Positions 33,012 through 41,625 of a stretch of 64,000 nucleotides of DNA are shown here, one piece after another. How positions within the stretch are numbered: the stretch's first letter is position 1; every line of letters begins with the position of its first letter. The position numbers and the translations under genes were made by a program. Source of the DNA: Sphingomonas sp. 32-62-10 (lineage in GTDB: Bacteria; Pseudomonadota; Alphaproteobacteria; Sphingomonadales; Sphingomonadaceae). The stretch lies in the NCBI GenBank assembly GCA_002280555.1, contig NCEE01000011.1, positions 1-64,000 on the forward strand. Reading direction: 5' to 3'. Under the pieces are notes generated by a model. That model saw only the letters and a list, made by a program, of their open reading frames with translations. It was not told the DNA's origin and made no database searches.

Positions 33012-33947
33012 ATCCGCGCTTTTCTTTTCCCCGGACAGGGCAGCCAGGCCGTCGGCATGGGTCGTGCGCTCGCCGATGCCAGCCCCGTCGCCCGCGAAGT
33101 TTTTCAGGAAGTCGATGAAGCCATCGGCCAGAATCTCTTCAAACTGATGACGGAAGGGCCGGACGATGAGCTGACCCTGACCGAAAATGCCCAGCCGGCG
33201 ATCATGGCCAATGCGATCGCCACCTTGCGGGTGCTCGAACGCGAAGGTGGCGTCCGCATTTCGGAAAAGGCGCAGTTCGTCGCCGGGCATTCGCTTGGGG
33301 AGTATACCGCGCTCTGTGCCTCGGGTGGAATCGCGCTGCCCTTGGCGGCGCGACTGCTGAAGATCCGCGGCCGCGCAATGCAGAATGCAGTCCCAGTCGG
33401 CATTGGCGGGATGGCCGCTTTGCTCGGCGCAACGCTCGAGCAAGCCCAAGCAATTGCCGAAGCCGCCGCCCAAGGCGAAGTTTGTACTGTCGCCAATGAT
33501 AATGCGGCGGGGCAGGTCGTTATCTCGGGCCATATCGGCGCGATCGAACGCGCCGTTGCGATGGCGAAGGATATGGGCGCAAAACGCGGGATGATGCTGG
33601 CGGTATCGGCGCCGTTTCATTGTTCGTTGATGCAACCTGCTGCCGATGTGATGCTCCACGCCCTGAAGGCCGCACGGATAGATACGCCGCTCGTCGCGCT
33701 TTTTGCCAATGTGCTCGCCGCGCCGATAACGGTACCCGACGAGATCCGCGCACGGCTGGTCGATCAGGTGACCGGCGTGGTCCGCTGGCGCGAAACGATG
33801 TTGGCGATGCAGGCAGCGGGCGTTGAGGATTATGTTGAGTTCGGTGCCAAGGTGCTCGGCCCCATGGCCAAACGCACCGTCGAAGACGCCAACACGATGA
33901 GCATCGTGACGATGGCCGACATCGAGGCGCTGGCGAAGGCGATTTAA
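33012..33947 (+). CDS. fabD: Malonyl-CoA:ACP transacylase with apparent AUC start
   Basis: FabD moves malonyl from CoA to ACP. The conserved N-terminus RAFLFPGQGSQAVGMG is encoded upstream of the first ATG (33057), in frame, and between it and the upstream stop at 32973 there is no ATG, GTG or TTG. ATC at 33012 occupies the place of the usual methionine, 8 bases after AGGAG, and gives 311 residues, the normal length. Catalytic Ser is about residue 94 in GHSLG, His about 202 in PFHCSL. It is followed by fabG (21 bp), acpP and fabF. An error at one base of an ATG is the alternative. Confidence 0.88.
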   Translation: MRAFLFPGQGSQAVGMGRALADASPVAREVFQEVDEAIGQNLFKLMTEGPDDELTLTENAQPAIMANAIATLRVLEREGGVRISEKAQFVAGHSLGEYTALCASGGIALPLAARLLKIRGRAMQNAVPVGIGGMAALLGATLEQAQAIAEAAAQGEVCTVANDNAAGQVVISGHIGAIERAVAMAKDMGAKRGMMLAVSAPFHCSLMQPAADVMLHALKAARIDTPLVALFANVLAAPITVPDEIRARLVDQVTGVVRWRETMLAMQAAGVEDYVEFGAKVLGPMAKRTVEDANTMSIVTMADIEALAKAI

Positions 33948-33968
33948 TCAGGGGTGCAGGAGAAATTG

Positions 33969-34709
33969 ATGTTCGACCTTACTGGCATGACAGCCCTGGT
34001 TACTGGTGCTTCGGGGGGGATTGGGTCTTCGATCGCGCAGGCGTTGGCGGCTCAGGGTGCGCGGCTGGCAGTGTCAGGATCGAACGCGGACAAGCTTGCG
34101 GCCTTTCAAGCGGAACTGGGTGGGGATCATGTCGCCTTGCCATGCGACCTTTCGGATGGGACCGCGGTGGATACGCTGGTCGGGCAGGCCGTTGAGGCGC
34201 TCGGCGGCAAACTCGATATCCTCGTCAACAATGCCGGGGTGACGCGCGATAATCTGGTGATGCGGATGAAAGATGACGAATGGGACCAAGTGATCCGCGT
34301 CAACCTGGAGGCCGCATTCCGCCTTGCCCGTGCCGCCGCGCGGCCGATGATGAAGGCGCGGCATGGCCGGATCATCTCGATCACGTCCGTCGTCGGTACT
34401 ACAGGTAATCCCGGCCAGGCCAATTATGCCGCTTCGAAAGGCGGGCTGACGGCCATGTCAAAGGCACTCGCACAAGAACTGGCAAGCCGCGGCATCACCG
34501 TCAACTGCGTTGCACCCGGCTTCATTCGATCGGCGATGACCGATGGGCTGCCGGATGCGCAGAAGGAGGCGTTGAATGCGCGGATTCCGGCCGGGCATAT
34601 GGGCGAGGGCGCCGATGTGGGTGCCGCCGTTGTCTATCTGGCGAGCCGCGAGGCTGGCTACGTCACGGGCCAAACGCTCCACGTTAATGGCGGAATGGCG
34701 ATGATTTGA
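33969..34709 (+). CDS. fabG: 3-oxoacyl-ACP reductase
   Basis: The 246-residue short-chain dehydrogenase reduces 3-oxoacyl-ACP with NADPH. It has TGASGGIG near residues 12-19, NNAG near 88, the catalytic Ser region (SITSVVGTTGNPGQ), YAASK and the C-terminal GQTLHVNGGMAMI. ATG 33969 has AGGAG 7 bases before it, so the GTG at 33954 is rejected. It sits between fabD and acpP in the standard fatty-acid synthesis order. Confidence 0.95.
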   Translation: MFDLTGMTALVTGASGGIGSSIAQALAAQGARLAVSGSNADKLAAFQAELGGDHVALPCDLSDGTAVDTLVGQAVEALGGKLDILVNNAGVTRDNLVMRMKDDEWDQVIRVNLEAAFRLARAAARPMMKARHGRIISITSVVGTTGNPGQANYAASKGGLTAMSKALAQELASRGITVNCVAPGFIRSAMTDGLPDAQKEALNARIPAGHMGEGADVGAAVVYLASREAGYVTGQTLHVNGGMAMI

Positions 34710-34815
34710 TCGCGCGCATCAATTCTGGCGCGCGGGTGCCCCCTTGCAAGGGCAAGCCACGCGTTCTAGGTGCGTTCAAGATACGAACACCTAATGCTAC
34801 GAGAGGGAAGAGAGC

Positions 34816-35052
34816 ATGAGCGAGACTGCCGATCGCGTGAAGAAGATCGTCGTCGAGCATCTCGGCGTCGAGACCGACAAGGTCACCGAAGATGCGAGCT
34901 TTATCGATGATCTGGGCGCGGACAGCCTTGATATCGTGGAACTGGTGATGGCGTTCGAAGAAGAATTCGGCGTTGAGATCCCCGACGATGCGGCTGAAAA
35001 GATCGGCACCGTCAAGGATGCGATCACCTATATCGACGAGCACAAGGGCTGA
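34816..35052 (+). CDS. acpP: Acyl carrier protein
   Basis: The 78-residue acidic protein carries growing acyl chains on a phosphopantetheine attached to S37 in LGADSLDIVELVMAFEEEFG. Sequence and length are typical. GAGGGAAGAGAGC provides the ribosome-binding site. It lies 106 bp after fabG and 143 bp before fabF; a hairpin lies just after the stop. Confidence 0.97.
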   Translation: MSETADRVKKIVVEHLGVETDKVTEDASFIDDLGADSLDIVELVMAFEEEFGVEIPDDAAEKIGTVKDAITYIDEHKG

Positions 35053-35060
35053 GCACCCAG

Positions 35061-35087
35061 GGGCATCCCCGCGCAAGCGCGATGCCC
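35061..35087 (+). terminator. Hairpin between acpP and fabF (possible partial terminator)
   Basis: GGGCATC (35061-35067) pairs with GATGCCC (35081-35087), with an inner GCGC-AA-GCGC. Only two T follow, so it is at best a weak terminator or an mRNA-stabilising 3' end that lets acpP be expressed above fabF. Confidence 0.5.
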
Positions 35088-35195
35088 GTTTACCCTGCTT
35101 GCCCCGATGGGCAGAAACGACTGAGCGGCTCCTCGTCCCAGGGCAATCCGGGGTTGGGGGGCCGCTTTGGTTTTTGAAGAAGAACGGAGATTGCC

Positions 35196-36455
35196 ATGCG
35201 CCGTGTTGTCGTCACCGGGCTTGGACTCGTCACCCCGCTAGGCGCGGACGTCGAGACCGCCTGGGCCAACATTCTGGCCGCAAAGTCCGGCGCGGGGATC
35301 ATTACCCGCTTCGACGCGACCGATTATGCCTGCCGTTATGCCTGTGAGGTAAAGCCTGCCGACCATGCTTATGGGTTCGATCCGGGCAAGCGTGTCGACC
35401 ATAAGGTCCAGCGTCAGGTGGATCCGTTCATCATTTTCGGCATCGACGCCGCTGGCCAGGCGCTTGAAGATGCCGGGCTGACCGATATGACCGAAGAACA
35501 GCGGCTCCGCACAGGGTGCTCGATCGGTTCCGGCATTGGCGGCCTCCCTGGCATTGCCAGCGAATCGATCGTGCTGCACGAAAAAGGGCCACGCCGCGTT
35601 TCCCCGCATTTCGTCCACGGACGGCTGATCAACCTGATTTCGGGTCAGGTGCAGATTAAATACGGGCTGATGGGGCCGAATCACGCGGTCGTGACGGCGT
35701 GTTCGACCGGCGCGCACTCGATTGGCGATGCTGCGCGCATGATCATGCTCGATGATGCCGATGTGATGCTGGCGGGCGGTGCCGAGGGCGCGATCTGCCC
35801 GATCGGGATTGCAGGCTTTGCGCAAGCGCGCGCGCTGTCGACCAATTTCAACGATGCCCCCGAAAAGGGCAGCCGCCCTTATGACAAGGCTCGCGATGGT
35901 TTCGTGATGGGCGAAGGGGCAGGCGTCGTTTGCCTTGAGGAATATGAACACGCCAAGGCGCGCGGTGCCAAAATCTATGCCGAAATCGTCGGTTACGGCA
36001 TGTCGGGCGATGCGTACCACGTCACCGCACCGCATCCCGAAGGTGCCGGCGCGTTCCGATCGATGCAGCAGGCAATGAAGCGCTCGGGCCTGTCGCTCAG
36101 CGATATCGATTATATCAACGCGCATGGCACCTCGACCCCGCTCGGCGATGAGCTCGAACTGGGGGCCGTGCGCCGCCTGTTCGGCAATGCGATCGGCACG
36201 CTCTCGATGAGCTCGACCAAATCGGCGATCGGGCATCTGCTCGGCGGCGCGGGGGCGGTAGAGAGCATTTTCTGCATTCTCGCGATGCGCGATCAGATCG
36301 TGCCGCCAACGCTCAACCTCGACGATCCCAGCGAGGGGTGCGAGGGCGTCGATCTGGTTCCGCACAAGGCGAAGGAACGGTCGGTGAAGGCGGTGCTCAA
36401 CAACAGCTTCGGTTTCGGCGGCACCAATGCCAGCTTGGTCATGAAAGCAGTGTAA
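35196..36455 (+). CDS. fabF: 3-oxoacyl-ACP synthase II
   Basis: The 419-residue ketoacyl synthase condenses malonyl-ACP with acyl-ACP. It starts MRRVVVTGLGLVTPLGADVE. The catalytic Cys is in VTACSTGAHS (near 168), with His in AHGTSTPLGD (near 308) and IGHLLGGAG (near 344), and the C-terminal gly-rich NNSFGFGGTNASLV. Length is normal. It is followed 40 bp later by the broken mltG; in many bacteria fabF and mltG are neighbours, which supports the original order here. Confidence 0.96.
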   Translation: MRRVVVTGLGLVTPLGADVETAWANILAAKSGAGIITRFDATDYACRYACEVKPADHAYGFDPGKRVDHKVQRQVDPFIIFGIDAAGQALEDAGLTDMTEEQRLRTGCSIGSGIGGLPGIASESIVLHEKGPRRVSPHFVHGRLINLISGQVQIKYGLMGPNHAVVTACSTGAHSIGDAARMIMLDDADVMLAGGAEGAICPIGIAGFAQARALSTNFNDAPEKGSRPYDKARDGFVMGEGAGVVCLEEYEHAKARGAKIYAEIVGYGMSGDAYHVTAPHPEGAGAFRSMQQAMKRSGLSLSDIDYINAHGTSTPLGDELELGAVRRLFGNAIGTLSMSSTKSAIGHLLGGAGAVESIFCILAMRDQIVPPTLNLDDPSEGCEGVDLVPHKAKERSVKAVLNNSFGFGGTNASLVMKAV

Positions 36456-36495
36456 GCCCCGACAGGGCACGCGGTCGAAACAGGGGTCAGGGATC

Positions 36496-37363
36496 ATGCG
36501 CAAACTCGGTTGTCTTGGTCTCCTCATCGTGTTGGCGGCCTTTATCGGTCTCTTTGTCGTCGTTGCATCAGTCATTCCTGTAACCAAGATATCGCCCTTG
36601 TGCATGTTTGCGAGTGCATCTTCAGGCTTCAGCACGTCATCCACCTCTTCCAGTTTCAAAATCTCTGCAATATCTATGCCGCGCGCACGTTCTTCGCAAG
36701 ACGCTTCAGCGCTTCGTCACCATTCCCGAAGGATTGCCCGCGGTTATGGTGAAAGACCGATTGATGGCGGCTGATGGGCTGGTCGGCACGGTTGAGGCGC
36801 CAATCGAAGGCACGGTTTTGCCCGACAGCTATAGCTTTCAGCGGGGTGATACGCGGAAAAGCGTGCTCGATCGAATGCAGCGCGCGATGCTGAAATATCT
36901 CGCCCGAGCGTGGGAAAATCGCAAGCCGGGCATCGCGGTCTCCACCCCGCGTGAGGCGCTGATCCTCGCTTCGATCGTTGAGAAAGAAACCGGCAAGCCC
37001 AATGAACGCCGGACGGTGGCCGCGGTTTATTCGAACCGGCTGAAGCGCGGCATGATGCTGCAGGCCGATCCGACGATCATCTATCCCATCACCAAAGGGA
37101 GGCCGCTCGGTCGACGTATCTTGCGATCTGAAGTTCAAGCCGTAAACGGTTATAATACCTATGCAATGACGGGCTTGCCTGCTGGTCCGATCGCCAATCC
37201 GGGGCGGGCGAGCATTGATGCCGTGCTCGATCCCGCACCGTCGAGCGCGCTGTATTTCGTGGCCGATGGCACCGGCGGGCACGCCTTCGCCGACACGCTC
37301 GAACAGCACAACACCAATGTGCAGAAATGGTATGCAATTCGCAAAGCGCGTGGTGAGCGTTAA
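36496..37363 (+). pseudogene. mltG: mltG, endolytic transglycosylase, broken by an inverted foreign segment
   Basis: The first 25 codons (MRKLGCLGLLIVLAAFIGLF, then VVVAS) are an MltG membrane anchor. From about 36572 to 36705 the text is foreign and AT-richer. From about 36706, in a different frame, MltG resumes with TLQRFVTIPEGLPAV and continues to the natural C-terminus, including the catalytic Glu in ASIVEKET. The LysM-like N-terminal domain (about 80 residues) is missing. On the minus strand the foreign piece reads LEEVDDVLKPEDALANMHKG then DILVTGMTDA, similar to the PEP-utilising mobile domain of PEP-synthase-type enzymes. A truncated catalytic domain could still be made from ATG 36748. 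Confidence 0.8.
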
Positions 37364-37562
37364 GGCAGTTCACGATATCCCAGCGTCAGTTTGCCGCCGA
37401 CACATAACGCGCGATCGGACGCTTCCAGGTTGGGCGCGGTCGCTTGACGACGCCGCTGGTTTCCTTGTTTGAATGCGCGCCATCCCATAGATAGGGTGTT
37501 ATGGGTTTATCACAGATCATGCCGGATTGGATCCGGGCTCACATACAACGAATCGCGCCGCC

Positions 37563-38312
37563 GTGCTGAGCAAGTGGTTTGGCCGTAAAACATCGGCCGT
37601 GGCGGCTCTTGAGCCAGGCAAGCGCGTCTACGCCATTGGCGATATCCATGGCCGTGCGGATTTGCTCGACCAGTTGATTGATCTCATCGAGGCGGATGAT
37701 GCGACGCGCGGTGATGCAGACATCCGGCTCATCTTTCTTGGCGACCTTATCGATCGCGGGGCGGACTCAGCCCGTGTTATCGAGATTGTCGGTAATTTGC
37801 TCCGATCAAGCGATCAGGTTCGCTTGATCAAGGGCAATCATGAGGAAGTCTTTGTTGCCGCTGCTGGGGGATGCGCCAAATCGGCTCGGCAGCTGCTGAA
37901 GATGGGGGGTTACGAAACCCTGGAAAGCTATGGCATCACCCGCGAAGAGGCCGATCAAGGGACGATTCAGGATCTTGCCGACCTCCTGAAGCAGCGCATC
38001 CCACGCGATCACATCGATGTGATCGATCGTGGCGAGGAGATGATCAGGATGGGCGATTATGTCTTCGTGCATGCCGGGATCAGGCCCGGCGTGCAGCTCG
38101 ATCGGCAGGTGGGCAGCGATCTGCGCTGGATACGGCAGCCCTTTCTTGATGCACGGCGGCGCGACCGGGTGGTCGTGGTGCACGGCCACACCCCCACCCA
38201 GGATGTCGAATTCAAGCCCGACCGGATCGGCATTGATACCGGCGCTTGCTATAGCGGGAAGCTGACGGCGTTGGGATTAGAGGGGACCGAACGCTGGGTG
38301 TTGCAGACTTAG
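37563..38312 (+). CDS. Serine/threonine-type metallophosphoesterase
   Basis: The protein of about 249 residues has the metallophosphoesterase signature in order: GDIHGRADLLD near residues 26-36, FLGDLIDRGADS near 60-71, LIKGNHEEVF near 92-101, FVHAGIRPG and a late VVVHGHTP. This is the PPP-like phosphoprotein phosphatase group, using two metal ions. I give GTG 37563; TTG 37527 is an alternative 12 codons upstream, and neither has a strong ribosome-binding site. It stands alone between mltG and a convergent SDR gene. Protein or nucleotide substrate cannot be decided. Confidence 0.82.
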   Translation: MLSKWFGRKTSAVAALEPGKRVYAIGDIHGRADLLDQLIDLIEADDATRGDADIRLIFLGDLIDRGADSARVIEIVGNLLRSSDQVRLIKGNHEEVFVAAAGGCAKSARQLLKMGGYETLESYGITREEADQGTIQDLADLLKQRIPRDHIDVIDRGEEMIRMGDYVFVHAGIRPGVQLDRQVGSDLRWIRQPFLDARRRDRVVVVHGHTPTQDVEFKPDRIGIDTGACYSGKLTALGLEGTERWVLQT

Positions 38313-38383
38313 CCAAGGATCTGACCGTCATCCACCCAGGGATCGGCTGCGTCTGGGTCAACCGAAGACAACCGAAGGCAGCT

Positions 38384-39124
38384 TTAGCCTTCGATCCGAT
38401 CGAACCGCCCGGTGTCAAAATCCTCGGTCAGCAACCGGACGATGTAATCGCCGACCACGGACGGGTCTTTGACCGACATCGGATCTTCCCCCGGATAGGC
38501 GCGCGCGCGCATCGCGGTCCGGGTCGCGCCAGGATCGATCAGCGCGGTGCGGATCTTGCTGATGTTCGCGACTTCGAGGCCATAGCTGCACAGGATCGCC
38601 TCGAATGCGGCCTTGGACGCGGCATATTCGCCCCAATAGGCACGGTGCTGGCGGGCGACCGATGATGTCAGACCAATTACGCGCCCATGCGCCGATTTGC
38701 GCAACATCGGATCGAACGCCGTCAGCAACGCCACTTGGGCGCTGACGTTCAGCGTCATCACCTTGGCAAAATCCTTGGGGTCGATCACAGGCACCGCTGC
38801 CAGCGTCCCGAGTGTCGCTGCGTTCAACACCATGATATCGAGCGCCGGGTAACGCCCCGACAATGCGGTAGCGAGCCGCGCAATGCTGTCATTCTCGGTC
38901 AAGTTCACTGGTGCGATCGTGGCAGTGCCGCCTGCCTTGTAGATCGACTCTTCTACTTCCTCGAGCCCGCCGGTGGTGCGGGCCGTCAGCACGACATGGG
39001 CACCGGCTGCAGCAAGCGCCTTGGCCGTGGCCGCACCGATCCCGCGGCTCGCCCCGGTGACAAGGGCGGTCTGGCTGGCAAACGGTTTGTCGGTCACGTC
39101 GATACTCCGATCATCTCCGGCCAT
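38384..39124 (-). CDS. Short-chain dehydrogenase/reductase
   Basis: The 246-residue SDR has TGASRGIG (nucleotide binding, near residues 23-30), LNAAT instead of NNAG near 98, and the catalytic SSVARQHRAYWGEYAASKAA (Ser, Tyr, Lys). The C-terminus lacks the GG-ending typical of FabG. The substrate is unknown. It lies 46 bp downstream of purF on the same strand and may be co-transcribed; in sphingomonads and relatives this SDR often accompanies purF, but no purine role is established. Confidence 0.85.
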   Translation of the reverse strand: MAGDDRSIDVTDKPFASQTALVTGASRGIGAATAKALAAAGAHVVLTARTTGGLEEVEESIYKAGGTATIAPVNLTENDSIARLATALSGRYPALDIMVLNAATLGTLAAVPVIDPKDFAKVMTLNVSAQVALLTAFDPMLRKSAHGRVIGLTSSVARQHRAYWGEYAASKAAFEAILCSYGLEVANISKIRTALIDPGATRTAMRARAYPGEDPMSVKDPSVVGDYIVRLLTEDFDTGRFDRIEG

Positions 39125-39170
39125 CGCGGCGGGAGCGAATATTGTCTGAAACGATGTCGGTGGGAGGGGG

Positions 39171-40631
39171 TCAGATCACCCGTTCGGCGAGCATCGCGAA
39201 CTGATCGACCGTTTCGCATTCGTCCTGGTCGGTCAGCGTCGTAGGGTAGTCGCCGGTGAAGCAGGCATCGCAATGGCTGGGCTGCGTTTCCGAACGCTTC
39301 GACTGGCCGAGCGCCTTGTACAGCCCGTCGATCGAAATGAACGCGAGACTGTCGGCATGGATGAAATCGGTCATCCCGCCGACATCGAGCTGTGCCGCGA
39401 GCAGCTTCGCACGCTCGGGCGTATCGACCCCGTAAAAGCAGCTATGGCGCGTCGGCGGGCTGGCGATCCGCATATGGACTTCGGCGGCGCCCGCCTCACG
39501 CATCATTTGGACGATCTTCAGGCTGGTCGTGCCGCGCACGATCGAATCGTCGATCAGGACGATGCGTTTGCCCCGAATCAGCGCCCGGTTGGCGTTGTGC
39601 TTCAGCTTCACGCCGAGATGCCGAACTTTGTCGCCCGGCTGGATGAAGGTGCGGCCAACATAATGCGATCGGATGATACCCAGCTCGAACGGGATGCCCG
39701 ATTCCTGTGCATAGCCGATTGCCGCAGGCGTCCCCGAATCAGGGACTGGGATGACGAGATCGACTTCGACCGGGCTCTCAATCGCCAGTTGCGCGCCGAT
39801 CGCCTTGCGCACCGAATAGACCGATCGATCATCGGTGATCGAATCGGGGCGCGAGAAATAGACATATTCGAAGATGCAGGGGCGCGCCGGGACCTCGGGA
39901 AAGGGGCGGATCGATCGAACTTCGCTGTCCTGCACAATCACCAGTTCACCCGGGTCGATCGCGCGTTCGAAGGTCGCGCCGACCACGTCGAGCGCTACGG
40001 TTTCCGACGCGAAGATGATCGCATCGCCGAGTCTCCCCATCACCAGTGGACGAATCCCGAGCGGATCGCGGCAGGCGATCATTCCCTCGGGCGTCATCAC
40101 GATCAGGGAATAGGCGCCCTCGACCTGCTTCAGCGCGTCAATGAACTTGTCCAGCAAGGTGCGGTAGTTGGAGGTCGCGACGAGGTGGATAATCACCTCG
40201 GTATCGGAGGTCGATTGGAAGATCGAACCGCGCCGCACCAATTCACGCCGCAACCGGGTGGCGTTGGAGATATTACCGTTGTGCGAAATCGCAAAGCCGC
40301 CGCTCGCCAGATCAGCGTACAACGGTTGGATATTGCGCAGGGCAGTTTCGCCCGTGGTCGAATAGCGGACATGCCCGCAGGCGACGGTTCCCGTCAGCGC
40401 GCGGATCACGTCATCGCGGTCAAAATTACCGGCGACATGGCCCATGGCCCGGTGGGTATGGAATTCTTTACCGTCAAAGCTGGTTACACCAGCGGCTTCC
40501 TGCCCCCGGTGCTGAAGTGCGTGGAGGCCAAGCGCGACCAGGGCCGCCGCTTCACCGTCTGTGCCGGATACGCCGAAAATGCCGCATTCCTCATGCAGGT
40601 GATCGTCGTCAAAGGGATTTGTTGTCAGCAT
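39171..40631 (-). CDS. purF: Amidophosphoribosyltransferase
   Basis: The 486-residue enzyme makes 5-phosphoribosylamine from PRPP and glutamine, the first step of purine synthesis. After a short propeptide the nucleophile is C16 in HEECGIFGV; HALQHRGQEAAG and the glutamine site CGHVRYSTTGE follow. The C-terminal domain has the PRPP motif VLIDDSIVRGTTS and FYGVDTP. Length is normal and the C-terminal Cys (SHCDACFTGDYPT) suits an iron-sulphur or structural site seen in many PurF. Start ATG 40631. Confidence 0.97.
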   Translation of the reverse strand: MLTTNPFDDDHLHEECGIFGVSGTDGEAAALVALGLHALQHRGQEAAGVTSFDGKEFHTHRAMGHVAGNFDRDDVIRALTGTVACGHVRYSTTGETALRNIQPLYADLASGGFAISHNGNISNATRLRRELVRRGSIFQSTSDTEVIIHLVATSNYRTLLDKFIDALKQVEGAYSLIVMTPEGMIACRDPLGIRPLVMGRLGDAIIFASETVALDVVGATFERAIDPGELVIVQDSEVRSIRPFPEVPARPCIFEYVYFSRPDSITDDRSVYSVRKAIGAQLAIESPVEVDLVIPVPDSGTPAAIGYAQESGIPFELGIIRSHYVGRTFIQPGDKVRHLGVKLKHNANRALIRGKRIVLIDDSIVRGTTSLKIVQMMREAGAAEVHMRIASPPTRHSCFYGVDTPERAKLLAAQLDVGGMTDFIHADSLAFISIDGLYKALGQSKRSETQPSHCDACFTGDYPTTLTDQDECETVDQFAMLAERVI

Positions 40632-40761
40632 GCCCGTCCACTGGTTGCGCCGAGCCCGTCATATAGGGACGCCATTCGCGTTTGTCGCGCATTTGTCATC
40701 ATCGGTTAGACGTATTGGTCGATAAAGATGGTTGAGCGCTGCGGTTGCGCTACAAAAGGGC

Positions 40762-41208
40762 ATGGCCGACTCACGCGAAACCGGGCTGTTGCTCGATCCG
40801 AAATACAATACCGACGGACTGATTACCGCTGTGGTGACCGACCGGGTATCGGGCGATGTCCTGATGGTGGCGCACATGAATGCCGAGGCGTTGGCCGCAA
40901 CCCAGACGACGGGTGAGGCCACATTCTGGTCGCGCAGTCGCGGCGCGCTGTGGAAAAAGGGCGAAACGTCGGGCAACATCCTGCGTGTCGCTGAAATCCG
41001 CATCGATTGCGACCAGGATTCGGTTTGGGTAATTGGGATAGGCTCGACCCCGTATTTGCGATGTCCAAAGGGTGACCAGAGGCATTTTCCTGTGTGGGCT
41101 GCTGATGCTCTGCGGTTGTTCGGGCGAGACGTCCGCGCCACCGCGTGCCACCGCCACAACGGCGCCCGATCTGGAGACCGCCGCGATTGCCGCAGGCGTG
41201 ATCGCTGA
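40762..41208 (+). pseudogene. hisI: hisI, phosphoribosyl-AMP cyclohydrolase, 3' truncated
   Basis: The first 92 residues are a good HisI: GLITAVVTDRVSGDVLMVAH, MNAEALAATQTTGEATFWSR, GETSGNILRVAEIRIDCDQD, then SVWVI. HisI opens the purine ring of phosphoribosyl-AMP in histidine synthesis and needs zinc held by three Cys. The remaining part with CHTG and SCF is absent: from about 41037 the frame runs into unrelated residues and into the next gene's sequence, ending at 41208. Two of three zinc Cys are lost, so it is probably inactive unless another hisI exists. ATG 40762 is the natural start. Confidence 0.75.
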
Positions 41209-41587
41209 TCCCGCCAATACCGATATGACCGGGCTCTACGCGCGCGATACGGACCGTGTCTGCGTTGTCCCTGACCGCTTGAACTACCGCATTGGGGCTT
41301 TCGTCGATTATGGCGATCAGCAGAATTGCAGCGGATCAGGCACGGTTACGCGGGTGGGGGAGGCGCTGCACATCACCTTCGCCGGAGCGCCGGGCTGCGA
41401 CTTCGACGCGCGATTCGAGGGCGATCGGATCGTGTTCCCAGGCAGAATGCCGCAGGCGTGTGAGAAGCTATGCGGTCGTCGTGCCTCGTTTGCGGCGCTT
41501 GATGTGCGGCGTCTGAGCGATTCGGTCTCGGAAGCGTCAACGTTGCGGGATTCGAAACGCAAATTGCTGTGTGCGATTGGCGGGTGA
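41072..41587 (+). CDS. Lipoprotein of unknown function
   Basis: The 171-residue protein begins with a short lipoprotein signal (GIFLCGLLMLCGC, lipobox LCGC, lipidated Cys near residue 16). The mature part has VPDRLNYRIGAFVDYGDQQN, a GTVTRVGEALHITF strand, and two later Cys (PQACEKLCGRR). Start GTG 41072 lies inside the run-on of the broken hisI frame. The C-terminal 30 residues are Ser/Arg-rich. Not recognised beyond this; similar small lipoproteins are frequent in sphingomonads. Confidence 0.65.
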   Translation: MTRGIFLCGLLMLCGCSGETSAPPRATATTAPDLETAAIAAGVIADPANTDMTGLYARDTDRVCVVPDRLNYRIGAFVDYGDQQNCSGSGTVTRVGEALHITFAGAPGCDFDARFEGDRIVFPGRMPQACEKLCGRRASFAALDVRRLSDSVSEASTLRDSKRKLLCAIGG

Positions 41588-41589
41588 GG

Positions 41590-41607
41590 TTGACGTTCAC
41601 GTAAACG
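41590..41607. promoter_or_regulatory. LiuR-like operator upstream of merR-acyl-CoA dehydrogenase
   Basis: TTGACGTTCACGTAAACG contains the near-palindrome GTTCACGTAAAC. It resembles the ACGTTnACGTAAACGT-type sites of MerR regulators that control acyl-CoA degradation (LiuR family). It lies 18 bp before the merR-type start codon, where an autoregulatory site is expected. Confidence 0.55.
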
Positions 41608-41625
41608 ATAAGTATTTTGCTGTGT

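Noticed and set aside
35238..36659. 473-codon frame antisense to fabF
   Set aside because: It mirrors the whole fabF gene on the other strand, has no family resemblance over that part and is a typical GC-rich shadow; only its first codons overlap the foreign piece in mltG.
39273..40709. 478-codon frame antisense to purF
   Set aside because: It has the composition of a shadow frame and no ribosome-binding site; purF is certain.
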